From Methylovulum sp. (lineage in GTDB: Bacteria > Pseudomonadota > Gammaproteobacteria > Methylococcales > Methylomonadaceae), in contig JAQTQZ010000008.1 of assembly GCA_028712695.1 (NCBI GenBank), forward strand, positions 58,224-122,223: DNA of 64,000 bases, written 5' to 3'. Positions 1-11,456 of the stretch are shown piece after piece. Numbering within the stretch: position 1 is the stretch's first letter; every line of letters starts with the position of its first letter. The position numbers and the translations under genes are program-made. The notes under the pieces were generated by a model, which searched no databases, had not been told where the DNA came from, and saw only the letters and a list, made by a program, of their open reading frames with translations.

Positions 1-392
1 GTTTGGGCACCTGCATCGAGCAACTCATAACTTTTAGGATGAATAAGTTGCAATGGCAAAGCGTAAGCCAAATCTGAGCGCTGTTGTTTAGATTGCTGAT
101 TAATGCGGATCTCGAAATTTTTACCATCCAACTGAATGCCCAGATGGCGATTTCCACCATTGGCTTGCCTTGTGTCGGCAGAAACAATCAGATGCTGTTG
201 TTCCACATTAATGACTGACTTTATCGATGGGGAACGAAAAGACTTAGCCCGGCCTAAAATGTAAATGGCTTCGAGAATGGCGCTTTTACCACTGCCATTT
301 TCACCAAAAAGAAAATTGATCGTTGGCGAAGGTGTGATCGATAGCTTGTTAATATTTCTGACATGGTAAATATCCAGTTTCAGCAAACTCAT
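1..392 (-). CDS. recF: DNA replication/repair protein RecF, N-terminal part (truncated by window edge)
   Basis: Reverse-strand translation MSLLKLDIYHVRNINKLSITPSPTINFLFGENGSGKSAILEAIYILGRAKSFRS with Walker A GENGSGKS; adjacent to dnaN. Not in the ORF track because it runs off the window. Confidence 0.93.
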   Translation of the reverse strand, partial: MSLLKLDIYHVRNINKLSITPSPTINFLFGENGSGKSAILEAIYILGRAKSFRSPSIKSVINVEQQHLIVSADTRQANGGNRHLGIQLDGKNFEIRINQQSKQQRSDLAYALPLQLIHPKSYELLDAGAQ

Positions 393-401
393 GACCAGAC
401 A

Positions 402-1502
402 CTACAACCTCATAGGCATAACAATAAATTTGTAACCGCACTCATTAGGCTCATCAATAAAACAACTGCTGGCATTGCTTGCTATCGTCAATACAGCCAG
501 TTCAGAATCCAGATTTGTCACCGCATCTAATAAATATTGGGCATTAAAAGCAATGGATAAGGGCTCACCGGTATATTCAATGGAAAGCTCTTCTTCGGCC
601 TCATCGTGTTCAGGATTATGCGTGCTGATCCTCAAGCTACCAGATGCTATATCCAAGGTGACCCCTTTGAATTTTTCATTGGATAAAATGGCAACGCGGG
701 TCAAAGCTTCTTTTAAGTGTGTTTTCTGGATATGGATTTGATTGAAGAATTCTTGCTGGAAAACTTTACTGAAGTCCGGATATTTTGAATCCACTAATTT
801 TGCCGAAAAAATCAGGTTCTTAATAAAAATCCTTATGTTGTTGGCAGAAAATTCAACTTTTAACTCAATCTCAGGGTCATCGAGCAAGCGGCTTAGTTCC
901 AATACGCCTTTTCTTGGCAAAATGATTCTGGCTTCAAACCCCGTTGCTTGTTCCAATTGGTCTTCATAAATCGACAGTCGATGCCCATCTGAGGCAACCA
1001 GTTTTAATTTGCTGTTGGAAATATTAAGCAGTAAGCCGTTTAAGTAATACCGCACATCTTGGTTAGCCATACAAAATGTTGTTTTATCCAAGGCTTTTTT
1101 AAATTTTCCGGCATTGATGAAAAAATGGCTTTCCAAATTCGATTCAGAAAACTCAGGGTAATTATCTGCCGGTAAACAACTTAAAGAAAAGCGACTGCGA
1201 TTGGATAGGATCTTGATCTTATCCCCTTGTTGTTCAAATTTTATTTCCGCACCATTAGGCAATAGCCGACAAATATCTAAAAACTTTCTAGCAGGAACAG
1301 TAATTGTCCCTGATGTTGCGGTGGCAATATCTATTTTTGCAATGATTTGAATTTCAAGATCTGTGCCCGTTAATGTTAATTGATCATTTTCTATAACGAT
1401 TAGCACATTAGCAAGAATAGGCATGGTTTGCCGTTTTTCTATGACACTAACAATTTGTTGTAAAGGGCTTAAAAGGGATTCTCTATTAATAATAAATTTC
1501 AT
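402..1502 (-). CDS. dnaN: DNA polymerase III subunit beta (sliding clamp)
   Basis: 366 aa, MKFIINRESLLSPLQQIVSVIEKRQTMPILANVLI...; C-terminus YKFIVMPMRL; dnaA-dnaN-recF synteny. Confidence 0.97.
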   Translation of the reverse strand: MKFIINRESLLSPLQQIVSVIEKRQTMPILANVLIVIENDQLTLTGTDLEIQIIAKIDIATATSGTITVPARKFLDICRLLPNGAEIKFEQQGDKIKILSNRSRFSLSCLPADNYPEFSESNLESHFFINAGKFKKALDKTTFCMANQDVRYYLNGLLLNISNSKLKLVASDGHRLSIYEDQLEQATGFEARIILPRKGVLELSRLLDDPEIELKVEFSANNIRIFIKNLIFSAKLVDSKYPDFSKVFQQEFFNQIHIQKTHLKEALTRVAILSNEKFKGVTLDIASGSLRISTHNPEHDEAEEELSIEYTGEPLSIAFNAQYLLDAVTNLDSELAVLTIASNASSCFIDEPNECGYKFIVMPMRL

Positions 1503-1970
1503 AGCTTATTTATCTTATTACTATTATGGTGAGTGAAGTCTGTGTAAAACAGTATTTTTATATTAAAAATCAATTTGTTATGTTGTTAATAGGAGTCACA
1601 GAAAGGTTGTGGATTAGCTGTGTTTAATTTACCTTCTAAAAGATAATATTTTTTATACACAAAAATATCCCCAGAAAAGACGCCCTTTGCACACATACTT
1701 ATCCACAAGCTGAAAAATCAAAAATGCCTTTAATTTAAGGATCACTAATAACAATATAAATTATATTTTTATTAAACTTATTATTATTAAGCATAAAAAA
1801 ATCGGGTAAAAGCCAATATACTTATTGTTTTTCAATTAGTTAGATTAAATTTAACGTTGTATTTTAACTGTGGGTATGCTGTGGATAACTAAAGATGCTT
1901 AGTTGGCGCTTTTTTTATACACAGAGTAACGCACAGAAAAGACGAGGATTATGCACAATGTTATCAACAG
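1503..1970. other. Putative chromosomal replication origin (oriC-like dnaA-dnaN spacer)
   Basis: AT-rich spacer with DnaA-box-like 9-mers: TTATCCACA (1699-1707), TGTGGATAA (1880-1888), near matches TGTGGATTA (1608-1616), TTATACACA (1653-1661 and 1915-1923). Confidence 0.7.
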
Positions 1971-3287
1971 TTAGTGTGATAAGGTTCTTAGCAGATTGGA
2001 ATAATCTTCGGCAATCTTATGGTCTGTTTCTTTTAATTCACTAATTCGCTTACAGGCGTTAATTACGGTTGTGTGATCACGGCCGCCAAATGCATTACCT
2101 ATTTCGGGAAAACTATGTGATGTTAATTCCCGTGCTAAACACATGGCTATTTGCCGGGGTCTGGTAACGGTCTGTTTTCTATTTTTTGACGACAAATCCG
2201 TGATGCGGATTTTGTAATAGTCAGCAACCGTTTTTTGAATATTATCTATATTGACTAACTTGTCTTGTAACGATAACAAATCGTGCAAGGCTTCTTTGGT
2301 GAATTCAGTAGTGATTTCCCTACCGGTAAATTGTGCGTTAGCAATAACCCGGCGTAATGCACCTTCAAGATCCCGGACATTGGACGGTATTTTTTTGGCA
2401 ATAAAAAAAGCGACTTCTTGCGCGAGTTCCACATTAACTAGGGCGGCCTTTTTCATTAAAATAGCCGCCCTAGTTTCCATATCGGGAGGCTCTATCGAAA
2501 CAGGCAATCCCCAACCAAACCTTGATTTTAAACGGTCTTCAAGGCCGACAATTTCTTTGGGATACTTATCGCACGTCAAGATAACCTGATGCTTTTTTTC
2601 TAAAAGCGTATTGAAGGTATGGAAAAACTCTTCTTGAGACCGTTCTTTGCCGGCAAAAAATTGGATGTCATCAATCAAAAGCACGTCAATCGCTCGATAA
2701 AAGGCTTTAAACGAATCGATGGTATTTTGTTGCAAGGCCTTAACCATATCCTGGACGAATTTTTCAGAGTGCAGGTAAACAATATTAGCTGAAGGGTTTT
2801 TGTCAAAAACTGCATTACCTATTGCGTGCATCAAATGGGTTTTACCTAAACCGGAACTTCCGTAAATAAGTAGCGGGTTGTATGCCTTACCACTGTTTTC
2901 CGATACTTGAACTGATGCCGCCCGTGCTAGCTGATTGGATTTACCTTCCACGAAATTATCAAAGGTAAATGCCTTGTTGAGAAAATTTGGGCTGGATTTT
3001 TTGGCTTCAGCAACTTTAACCGTATTTATGGCAGCAGGTGCGGGTGATTTTCTGGAACCTATTTCCAGATTTAATGTTAAGCCGCCATTAGAAAATTCTT
3101 CGATAGAAGCGACAATTTTTGCAAAATAATGTTGTTTGACCCAGTCCAAAACAAACCGGTTAGGGGCCAGCAATTTAATTTGATCATCGGTTTCTATGGC
3201 CTGTAGTGGGCGTATCCAAGTACTAAAATCTGTGGTCGAGATTTCGTTTTCAAGTTTCGCAAGGCAGTTATCCCAAATTGAGCTCAT
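1971..3287 (-). CDS. dnaA: Chromosomal replication initiator protein DnaA
   Basis: 438 aa; [16 protein letters not shown] Walker [29 protein letters not shown] signature. Confidence 0.98.
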   Translation of the reverse strand: MSSIWDNCLAKLENEISTTDFSTWIRPLQAIETDDQIKLLAPNRFVLDWVKQHYFAKIVASIEEFSNGGLTLNLEIGSRKSPAPAAINTVKVAEAKKSSPNFLNKAFTFDNFVEGKSNQLARAASVQVSENSGKAYNPLLIYGSSGLGKTHLMHAIGNAVFDKNPSANIVYLHSEKFVQDMVKALQQNTIDSFKAFYRAIDVLLIDDIQFFAGKERSQEEFFHTFNTLLEKKHQVILTCDKYPKEIVGLEDRLKSRFGWGLPVSIEPPDMETRAAILMKKAALVNVELAQEVAFFIAKKIPSNVRDLEGALRRVIANAQFTGREITTEFTKEALHDLLSLQDKLVNIDNIQKTVADYYKIRITDLSSKNRKQTVTRPRQIAMCLARELTSHSFPEIGNAFGGRDHTTVINACKRISELKETDHKIAEDYSNLLRTLSH

Positions 3288-3454
3288 TGAATTAGATAAG
3301 ATATTGATTTGTGTAATAAAGAGAATAATGCATATCTGCCACTATACAGTAATAAAACATTACGCTACAGAATTGACAGGGCGGGTGGTTTATTTTATCA
3401 TCCGTAGTCTTTTTTATCCGTTTTTGATAACGCTCATACAGTCAGGTTTTAGTC

Positions 3455-3589
3455 ATGAAAAGAACATACCAACCCAGTAAAATTAAACGCGTCAGAACAC
3501 ATGGCTTCCGTGCCAGAATGGCAACAGTCGGTGGCCGTAGGGTTTTAAATGCCCGCAGAGCAAAAGGACGCGCTAAATTAACCGTTTAG
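3455..3589 (+). CDS. rpmH: 50S ribosomal protein L34
   Basis: 44 aa [44 protein letters not shown]; classic rpmH-rnpA arrangement. Below the ORF-track length cutoff. Confidence 0.97.
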   Translation: MKRTYQPSKIKRVRTHGFRARMATVGGRRVLNARRAKGRAKLTV

Positions 3590-3600
3590 TAGTCTATTGT

Positions 3601-3966
3601 GTGGCTGATAACGATTATAGTTTTCCTCCACGGTTGCGGTTAAAAAAACCGGCTGAATATCAAAAAGTTTTTGCTAAGCCTGTAAAGTCAAGTGATCAGT
3701 ATTTTACCCTGTTAGCCATCAGGAACGATTTAGACCATCCTCGGTTAGGCTTAGCGATCGCCAAAAAAAATATCAAAAAGGCGGTGCATAGGAACCTGAT
3801 TAAACGTACTGTCCGGGAAAACTTCAGGCTGCAACTTAATTTAGGTAATATCGATATTGTTGTCTTGGCTCGCCGGGAAGCTGTCGATGCGCCACTGGAA
3901 TCATTAAGAAAGTCATTGGAAAAGCACTGGCTCAAATTGGTAACCCGATGCGCTTCATGCTCATAG
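3601..3966 (+). CDS. rnpA: Ribonuclease P protein component
   Basis: GTG start; [41 protein letters not shown]. Confidence 0.95.
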   Translation: MADNDYSFPPRLRLKKPAEYQKVFAKPVKSSDQYFTLLAIRNDLDHPRLGLAIAKKNIKKAVHRNLIKRTVRENFRLQLNLGNIDIVVLARREAVDAPLESLRKSLEKHWLKLVTRCASCS

Positions 3967-4181
3967 CAATTATAAAGTTTTATAAATACTTTATTAGTCC
4001 CTTGCTTGGGTCTAACTGTCGTTTTTATCCAAGCTGTTCAAGTTATTCCTTAGAAGCACTTCAGCGCCATGGCGCTGTTGCTGGCAGCTACCTCACTCTC
4101 AAAAGATTATTAAAATGCCACCCTTTTCATGAAGGGGGCATAGATCCTGTTCCAGAAAAATTGGGTAATAAGAATGGATAA
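3948..4181 (+). CDS. yidD: Membrane protein insertion efficiency factor YidD
   Basis: [32 protein letters not shown]...[13 protein letters not shown]. Confidence 0.96.
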   Translation: MRFMLIAIIKFYKYFISPLLGSNCRFYPSCSSYSLEALQRHGAVAGSYLTLKRLLKCHPFHEGGIDPVPEKLGNKNG

Positions 4182-5898
4182 TATAAGATTTGTACTAATT
4201 GTTGTTTTTGCAATGCTGATTATTCTGCTGATGCAGGCTTGGCAACTGGATTATGGTCCAAAACCTGAAGTCGTAGCAGTAACTATGCCAGAAGCCGTTA
4301 GTGCCATTAAAGAAGATTTACCGAATACCTCTGAAACAGCTACTGCACAAGCCGAAACGACTGGGCAAAACACTAATGCGGTAGCCGCAGTAATTTCCCC
4401 TACGGCATCAAACAAAATCATCACTATAAAAACAGACGTTATCACGCTTGAAATCGATACTCAAGGCGGCACTATCCGTAATTTGGATTTACTGGACTAT
4501 CCCGTACAAAAAGATAACTCGGTTGTCAATATGCTGCGCAACTTAGTCGGTTTATCTGTTTCTGAAAAAGATCACTCTCCTGTAAGACTATTCAATAGCG
4601 ATCCAGAAAAACTATTTGTCGCCCAGAGCGGCCTGATTGCTGGCAGCGGTTCTGCTGCGGCTGCCAATCATTACACTATATTTAATAGTGAAGCGGACAG
4701 TTACACCTTACAGCCAGGGCAGGCCAGTTTGACCGTGCCGTTGACTTGGACTGATAACAACGGGCTGGTTATTACCAAAGAATACACATTTAAACGTGGC
4801 AGCTATGAAATAGCCTTAGCACAAAACGTCCAGAACAATTCCGGTAACGCGTGGGCGGGACGGCAATACAGCCAGCTACTACGGATACCCAACACGCAAA
4901 ACAAGGGTAACCTGCTGACAGGTGGCATGAGAGCTTATGATGGTGGGGTGATTTATACCCAAAAGGATAAGTACCAAAAAATAAGTTTTGATGATATGGC
5001 TAACGAAACGCTGGATGTTGCTACTGAAGGCGGATGGGCGGCAATGATCCAACATTACTTTGCTTCGGCGTGGATTCCACCAGCGGATCAGGAAAACCAT
5101 TTTTACACCAAGTCACTTAAAGATGACCAATTCGTTATCGGTTCCTATTCGCCTTCGGTGATTATTGCCGCGAATTCATCCGGACAGTTTGTGTCACAGT
5201 TATTTGCCGGCCCTAAAATCCAGCCGGTTATGGAAAAGATAGCGACCGGTCTTGAGCTGACGGTTGATTACAGTGTACTGACGTTTATTGGCAAGCCGAT
5301 TTACTGGCTACTAAACCAGATCCATAATCTGGCGGGTAACTGGGGCATTGCAATTATTGGCGTAACGCTGTGTATAAAACTGCTGTTTTTCCCGTTGTCG
5401 CAGGCCAGTTTCAAATCAATGGCAAAAATGCGTAAAATTCAGCCGCGCCTTAAAGAATTGCAAGAGCGTTTTAAGGACGATCGCCAACGGTTTAACACCG
5501 AAATGATGGCCATGTACAAGAAGGAAAAAGTTAACCCGCTCGGCGGCTGTTTGCCAGTGTTGGTGCAGATTCCGGTCTTTATGTCCCTTTATTGGGTATT
5601 AAGTGAAACGGTTGAGTTCCGGCAAGCCCCTTTCATGTTATGGATACAGGATTTATCAGTAGAAGATCCTTTTTATATCTTGCCGCTGATTATGGGGGCG
5701 ACGATGAAAATTCAACAAAGCCTCAATCCGGCACCGATAGACCCTATCCAAGCAAAAGTCATGCGGATGTTCCCTATCGTCTTTACCGTCTTTTTCCTGT
5801 TTTTCCCTGCGGGTCTAGTTTTATATTGGGTGGTCAACAACACCCTGTCTATTATTCAGCAATGGTACATCACCAAATCGATTGCTGAACAAAAATAA
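4174..5898 (+). CDS. yidC: Membrane protein insertase YidC
   Basis: 574 aa; N-terminal TM, periplasmic domain, [38 protein letters not shown]-terminal insertase helices. Confidence 0.97.
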   Translation: MDNIRFVLIVVFAMLIILLMQAWQLDYGPKPEVVAVTMPEAVSAIKEDLPNTSETATAQAETTGQNTNAVAAVISPTASNKIITIKTDVITLEIDTQGGTIRNLDLLDYPVQKDNSVVNMLRNLVGLSVSEKDHSPVRLFNSDPEKLFVAQSGLIAGSGSAAAANHYTIFNSEADSYTLQPGQASLTVPLTWTDNNGLVITKEYTFKRGSYEIALAQNVQNNSGNAWAGRQYSQLLRIPNTQNKGNLLTGGMRAYDGGVIYTQKDKYQKISFDDMANETLDVATEGGWAAMIQHYFASAWIPPADQENHFYTKSLKDDQFVIGSYSPSVIIAANSSGQFVSQLFAGPKIQPVMEKIATGLELTVDYSVLTFIGKPIYWLLNQIHNLAGNWGIAIIGVTLCIKLLFFPLSQASFKSMAKMRKIQPRLKELQERFKDDRQRFNTEMMAMYKKEKVNPLGGCLPVLVQIPVFMSLYWVLSETVEFRQAPFMLWIQDLSVEDPFYILPLIMGATMKIQQSLNPAPIDPIQAKVMRMFPIVFTVFFLFFPAGLVLYWVVNNTLSIIQQWYITKSIAEQK

Positions 5899-7249
5899 GA
5901 TTTTGAGTGGACATTGCAACTTCGACACTATTGCCGCCATTGCGACCCCGCCAGGCAATGGCGGGGTCGGTATTGTCCGTGTCTCAGGAAGCTTAGTCCC
6001 TACGCTTATAAGGCAACTGCTCAACAAAGAATTACCCCCCCGCTACGCCAGTTATTCATCATTCATAGATGCTAACGGTGCTGTCATAGACTCAGGCATA
6101 GCCCTCTACTTTCCTGCCCCCTCCTCTTACACCGGCGAAGACATATTGGAACTGCAAGGGCATGGCGGTTCGGTCGTGTTGAATATGTTGTTGCGGCGGG
6201 TATTAGCGCTAGGTGCGCGCCTGGCCAATCCAGGCGAATTTACCGAACGGGCGTTTCTCAACGACAAACTCGACTTAGCTCAAGCGGAAGCGGTTGCCGA
6301 TTTGATTTCCGCCACCACCGAACAATCGGTGCGCTCTGCACAAAAATCAATGCAAGGCGTATTTTCCTCACAAATTAACGAACTCGTTGAAAACCTTACT
6401 GAACTGAGAACTTATGTTGAAGCCGCTATCGATTTTGTCGATGAAGAAATAGATTTTTTAACCGATGGCGTGGTGGAAAAACGCGTTGTCAATTTGTTGC
6501 ACAACCTAGAAAAAATCCAACAAACCGCACACCAAGGTTGCTTATTGCGTGACGGCATGACAGTCGTGCTTGCCGGAAAACCAAACGCTGGAAAATCCAG
6601 TTTGCTAAATGCCCTAGCGGGGCATGAAGCGGCTATCGTCAACGACATCGCCGGGACTACCCGCGACGTACTCAGAGAACGCATCCAGCTTGATGGTATG
6701 CCGCTACATATTATTGACACCGCCGGGCTAAGAGAAAGTGACAATCCGGTCGAACAGGAAGGTATCCGCCGCGCCCGTGCAGAAATCGACAAAGCCGACA
6801 AAATTCTGTTGCTGATTGATGCCAGAGAATCTGAACCGCAAGAATTGTTGGACAGCTTGCCCGCCCATCTTGATGTGACCCGTGTCTATAACAAAATAGA
6901 TTTGTTAGGATTGGCATCGTCAATAATTGAAACAGCACAAGGCACCCAAATCCGCTTATCGGTTAAAACCGGTGAAGGCATGGATTTGTTGGTCCAGCAT
7001 CTCAAACAAAGCGTCGGTTATAACGATGCGGCAGACAATGTTTTTATTGCCCGTACCCGCCATTTGGAAGCGTTAAAAACAGCCCATGAATTTATCGGGT
7101 CTGCATTAAATCAACTGCAAATTAAAGCGGGGGAATTAGTGGCAGAAGATTTACGCCAAGCGCAACTAAGTCTCGCTGAAATTACTGGGGAGTTCACTTC
7201 GGATGATTTACTTGGAAAAATATTTTCCAGTTTCTGCGTAGGGAAGTGA
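5882..7249 (+). CDS. mnmE: tRNA uridine-5-carboxymethylaminomethyl(34) synthesis GTPase MnmE
   Basis: [50 protein letters not shown]-terminal [11 protein letters not shown]. Initiation is at TTG 5882 or nearby. Confidence 0.96.
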   Translation: MLNKNKILSGHCNFDTIAAIATPPGNGGVGIVRVSGSLVPTLIRQLLNKELPPRYASYSSFIDANGAVIDSGIALYFPAPSSYTGEDILELQGHGGSVVLNMLLRRVLALGARLANPGEFTERAFLNDKLDLAQAEAVADLISATTEQSVRSAQKSMQGVFSSQINELVENLTELRTYVEAAIDFVDEEIDFLTDGVVEKRVVNLLHNLEKIQQTAHQGCLLRDGMTVVLAGKPNAGKSSLLNALAGHEAAIVNDIAGTTRDVLRERIQLDGMPLHIIDTAGLRESDNPVEQEGIRRARAEIDKADKILLLIDARESEPQELLDSLPAHLDVTRVYNKIDLLGLASSIIETAQGTQIRLSVKTGEGMDLLVQHLKQSVGYNDAADNVFIARTRHLEALKTAHEFIGSALNQLQIKAGELVAEDLRQAQLSLAEITGEFTSDDLLGKIFSSFCVGK

Positions 7250-7324
7250 AGGTGTAAAGCAATAATAAACAACAGGCAAATAAAGGGCAGATTCAACGCC
7301 AAAGTGCAACCTTAGTCATCCACG

Positions 7325-7860
7325 GTTTTTATTGTGATCAGCAAAAAAAGACCTCATGCGGTGTTTTAAAATTGGGTGTTTTTCGAGGACGATGCTTGGG
7401 TCTATGTAGGAGCCGTCATCGCTTATGTCTTCAAAACTGCAAAGTATTGCCTAATCAAGCCATTGGCATTTTCGTTTAAACCGTGTTCCCATGAGCGATA
7501 GGGAGGCGAAATAGGCGCCCGCGCTCAACTCCCGCTTATTTTCTTGTGCCCCGTAAACCTTTTACCGTTCTGTGGTAACCCGTTAAAGTCTTACCCAGAT
7601 AGGGCTACAGCAAGAGGATAGTGGGTTTGGTAACAACTTCAGTGTGTTTGCTTGCCACCTTATCAAGGTAAATTTGGATGACCGGGCCACTAGCCTTACT
7701 AAGGCGTCATAGTTTGCCGGTCTCTGTCGCAGTTTTCCAATCGCCAATACGAGCCGTTTGCGCTAGGGTTTTAGGGCGTCCGTCTATACGATGCGGTTTC
7801 TAATCTGGCCTCGCTTATTTGGTCGGATAGGCTAATAAACGTGTTCATGACTGATATGGG
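7325..7860 (-). pseudogene. Degenerate IS30-family transposase remnant
   Basis: Reverse-strand conceptual fragments across several frames: ISHEHVY*PI, GRPKTLAQTARIGDWKTATETGKL, VASKHTEVVTKPTILLL, SPPYRSWEHGLNENANGLIRQYF, KHRPRKTPNFKTPHEVFFAD. They occur in IS30-transposase order with frameshifts and stops. Confidence 0.85.
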
Positions 7861-8234
7861 TTTTCAATAGTCCAACGACTTGTTAGAAGAGAAACTACCC
7901 GCAAAACTAAAAGGGAGGTGCCAAGTAACGGATGCGCCTGAGTAAGGCCATACCCTCTATACATGACAAAAAATTGGGAGTGGGTGGGACTTGTGGTTTT
8001 CAATATAATCTGGGCTACGCCATTTTGACCAATATTCCATAACCTTGCCTATGACACGTTAAAAAACCAGCAGTCCCAGTCAGGTTAATCACAGGCTATT
8101 TGAATGGGGTGCAAGCGGTGGGCCGGACGCCAGATTGGAAGCAGGTTGTGATTTGGAACCAAAATATTTTTGTAAGGTTTCAAGCCTTACTTACGACTTA
8201 TGTTTATTTCCAATTTAGACCAAGGAGTGCTTCC

Positions 8235-9055
8235 ATGCTCATGAGCCTTTTATTTATCAGCGTTTGCTTTTTGGCTTACAGCAACGCTGACAATGATAAT
8301 TTCAAAGGTGTTGTGAGTTTATTTGGCAGCGGCACCACCCATTACCGCTGTGCTTTGTCTTGGACGACACTGGCAACATTGGCGGGTTTGATTGCTGCTT
8401 TGTTTTTGGCACAAGCCTTGATAGTCAAGTTTTCCGGTAAAGGCGTAGCGCCAGGCGACTTGGCCCATGCCCTGCCGTTCACGATCTCCGTCACTGGCAG
8501 CACGTTATTGTATACATTACCGATATGGGAATTAATGCCGCAACCACTAAGGCAATGCGCGTTGACCGGTAGGATGGCTGCGCTGAACGGAATACCGAGA
8601 TGATTTTGGGGTTTGACTTTGACCGCCTGCATTTTTGCAGCACCGACGCAGTCTGCTTTGTGCGGGGCCTTAACGATACGCCGAAAATAACGGCGTTATT
8701 ATTGGCACCCGGTGTTACAGCACAAGGGATTATTACAGTCGCCTTGGCAATGTTGCCGGGCGGGTTATTTAGTGCCCGGCGGGTCGCAGAAACCATCAGC
8801 CATAAAATTACCCCCATCACGCATGGCCAAGGACTGTTAGCCAATTTAGTGACGGCATTGCCAGTGATTTTTGCCAGTAAATTGGGGATGCCGGTGTCGG
8901 TCAGCTATGTTTCTGTTGGCTCTTTGTCCGGCATTGGTTTGGTAAGCGGTAAGGCCGATACCGGCGTAATCGGATCCATTGTATTAACCTTATCCTACGC
9001 AGCCATTTGTGCCGCTGCACTTTATTACGTCGCCATTGGCGCCTCTCTTCAATAA
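8235..9055 (+). pseudogene. Inorganic phosphate transporter (PiT-type), frameshifted and internally deleted
   Basis: Two frames: MLMSLLFISVCFLAYSNADNDNFKGVVSLFGSGTTHYRCALSW... (to 8603) and ...FVRGLNDTPKITALLLA...GLVSGKADTGVIGSIVLTLSYAAICAAALYYVAIG (to 9055). The central part of a ~400-aa PiT protein appears missing. Confidence 0.75.
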
Positions 9056-9075
9056 CTAAAAACTCGAGACAACTC

Positions 9076-10119
9076 ATGACTACCAGCATCGAAATCAGCG
9101 AATCAGTCCGCCATTACTACAGCCAAGTCCTCCAATCCAGCGATGATCTAAAAACCAGCGCTTGTTGCAGCATCGACGCGATGCCCGCTCATTTAAAAGT
9201 CTTGTTGGCTGGTGTGCATCCGGAAGTCCTGGAACGTTTTTATGGTTGTGGTTCACCGCTACCGCCAGCCTTGGAAGGAAAGACCGTACTGGATCTGGGT
9301 TGTGGCACGGGCCGCGACTGCTATTTGCTCTCTAAATTGGTCGGCCCGACCGGACAAGTGATCGGCGTGGATATGACGCTGGAACAATTGGAAGTGGCTG
9401 TACGCCACCGGAGCTGGCATGCCGAACGCTTCGGTTACGGCAATGTTGAGTTCATGCACGGCCACATTGAAAATTTGGCTACGGTGGGCATTGCCGATAA
9501 CAGCATCGACGTGGTTGTGTCCAATTGCGTGATCAACCTGTCGCCAGAAAAACCCAAGGTATTGGCGGAAATATTCCGGGTGCTAAAACCGGGCGGGGAA
9601 TTATATTTTTCCGACGTGTTTGCCGACCGCCGGATTCCTGCCGAACTGCGGCAAGACCCTATATTGCTGGGCGAATGCTTGGGCGGTGCCTTGTATTGGG
9701 AAGATTTCCGACGGATATTGCATGAGCTGGGCTGTCCGGATGTGCGTGCCGTCAAACACAATCCAATCAGTCTTGACGACGCGGAAGTGGTTGCCAAAAT
9801 CGGTATGGTCAAGTTCAATTCGGTAACCGTCCGCGCCTTCAAGATGCCGCTGGAAGACCGTTGCGAGGATTATGGACAGGTCGCGGTTTATTTGGGCACC
9901 ATCGACCAACATCCGCATGGTTTCGATTTGGACGACCACCATCATTTTGAAGCAGGCCGACCATTACGGGTATGCGGTAACACAGCCGATATGTTGGCCG
10001 CCAGCCGCTATGGCGAGCACTTCCAAGTTTGGGGTGATAAATCCCGCCATTTTGGTTTGTTCGATTGCGTATCGGGCTCTAGCAGCGAAGCCGCTATGGC
10101 AGATGGGACATGTTGCTGA
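9076..10119 (+). CDS. arsM: Arsenite methyltransferase-like SAM-dependent methyltransferase
   Basis: VRHYYSQVLQSSDDLKTSACCSI N-terminus, TVLDLGCGTGRDCYLLSKLVGPTGQVIGVDMT, VSNCVINLSPEKPKVLAEIFRVLKPGGELYFSDVFADRR; C-terminal CC. Confidence 0.8.
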   Translation: MTTSIEISESVRHYYSQVLQSSDDLKTSACCSIDAMPAHLKVLLAGVHPEVLERFYGCGSPLPPALEGKTVLDLGCGTGRDCYLLSKLVGPTGQVIGVDMTLEQLEVAVRHRSWHAERFGYGNVEFMHGHIENLATVGIADNSIDVVVSNCVINLSPEKPKVLAEIFRVLKPGGELYFSDVFADRRIPAELRQDPILLGECLGGALYWEDFRRILHELGCPDVRAVKHNPISLDDAEVVAKIGMVKFNSVTVRAFKMPLEDRCEDYGQVAVYLGTIDQHPHGFDLDDHHHFEAGRPLRVCGNTADMLAASRYGEHFQVWGDKSRHFGLFDCVSGSSSEAAMADGTCC

Positions 10120-10745
10120 GCAAAGGAACAAAATCCACTTCCAATCAGTTGACTGAAGCCCTGCTGGCGGAACACCGCCCCGTGCTGTTCCGTTACGCGC
10201 TGTTGCAATTGCGCGATAACGAACTGGCTGACGATGCTGTGCAGGAAACCTTGCTGGCGGCGTGGCAAACGGCATCAAGTTTCGAAGGCAAGGCGGGACT
10301 GAGAACGTGGCTGGTTGGCATTTTGAAACACAAAATTGCCGACCATTGGCGCCGTACCGTCCGTGAGGTTGTCACCTCGGACTTCGACTCGGTCGATAAT
10401 GAAGAGGGTGAAGCGGGCGAGGGCGACGAAAATGACTTTTTCATGAGTGACGGTCATTGGAATAGCGGCCCTACGTCTTGGAACGACCCGGAAGCCGCGC
10501 TTAACCAACAAGAGTTCTGGGCCATCTATGAAGCCTGCCAAAATAATTTGCCGCCAAAAATGGCCAAGGTGTTCATGCTGCGTGAGCTGGTCGGTTTGGA
10601 GACCGACGAAGTGTGTCGGGAAACCGGCCTCAGCGATGCTAATTACTGGGTGACCATGCACCGCGCCCGGTTACGGTTACGTGAATGTCTGGAAACCCGC
10701 TGGTTCAATCAATCAAAAGCAAAAAAGGAGAAGCGTCATGCGTAA
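10110..10745 (+). CDS. ECF-type RNA polymerase sigma factor
   Basis: LRDNELADDAVQETLLAAWQ (region 2), LVGLETDEVCRETGLSDANYWVTMHRARLRLRECLE (region 4); overlaps upstream gene by ATG/stop. Confidence 0.88.
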   Translation: MLLSKGTKSTSNQLTEALLAEHRPVLFRYALLQLRDNELADDAVQETLLAAWQTASSFEGKAGLRTWLVGILKHKIADHWRRTVREVVTSDFDSVDNEEGEAGEGDENDFFMSDGHWNSGPTSWNDPEAALNQQEFWAIYEACQNNLPPKMAKVFMLRELVGLETDEVCRETGLSDANYWVTMHRARLRLRECLETRWFNQSKAKKEKRHA

Positions 10746-10938
10746 TTGCCGCGAAATTACTGCTCTGGTGTCCCAGGGCATGGACAAGAAACTCAGCTTT
10801 GGTGAACGGCTGGCGATTGGTTTTCATGTGATGATGTGTTCGCACTGCCGAAACTTTCAGAGCCAGTCCCAGTTCATGCGCAAGGCGGCCCGGCGCTATA
10901 CTGGACAATTACAAAATCGCCCGGATAAAAAACCGTAA
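10738..10938 (+). CDS. Small zf-HC2-type (anti-sigma-like) zinc-finger protein
   Basis: MRNCREITALVSQGMDKKLSFGERLAIGFHVMMCSHCRNFQSQ, C...HxxMCxxC pattern; overlaps the sigma factor. Confidence 0.75.
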   Translation: MRNCREITALVSQGMDKKLSFGERLAIGFHVMMCSHCRNFQSQSQFMRKAARRYTGQLQNRPDKKP

Positions 10939-10950
10939 CGCAAAAAGCCA

Positions 10951-11175
10951 ATGATGAGCAAAATCCTATTGGAATCGACACTAACTTGCCCGGAATGCGG
11001 TCATCGTAAAACTGAGACGATGCCCATTAATGCGTGCCAGTGGTATTACGAATGCCAGGGCTGTCATCATTTGTTGAAACCGAAACCCGGTGATTGTTGC
11101 GTCTTTTGCTCCTATGGCAACTTTGCCTGCCCGCCCATTCAATTGCATGGCAAACAATCTGGTTGTTGCGGGTAA
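10951..11175 (+). CDS. Small Cys-rich metal-binding protein (GDCCVFCSYG motif)
   Basis: TCPECGHRKTETMPINACQWYYECQGCHHLLKPKPGDCCVFCSYGNFACPPIQ. Confidence 0.7.
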   Translation: MMSKILLESTLTCPECGHRKTETMPINACQWYYECQGCHHLLKPKPGDCCVFCSYGNFACPPIQLHGKQSGCCG

Positions 11176-11366
11176 GTTTGTCCTTTGACCAACTTGCAAT
11201 AATGCTAAGGTTTACCGACAACATGACCGCGAGTCCTCAAAGGATTGCGGTCGTCCAGTGCAGAGCATTCCCAAACACTGGTGCCAATCATGCTGATTGA
11301 CGGGCCACCAGAAACTTTACCGGCAAAGTACCGGAATCAATCCAAACTAAAAAAGTCGAAAAAAAG

Positions 11367-11395
11367 TGTAAGGAATCCAAGCCAAGCCCGACTGA
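11367..11395 (+). promoter_or_regulatory. Candidate ECF-sigma promoter for the RiPP operon
   Basis: TGTAAGGAA-N13-CGACTGA, about 60 nt upstream of the precursor ATG; same motif and spacing at 15279-15307. Confidence 0.55.
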
Positions 11396-11456
11396 TGGGG
11401 TAGGAAGGCTGTTTTGGCTTTCCTTCACGACCCCTTAACCTACTTTGGAGCATTTC

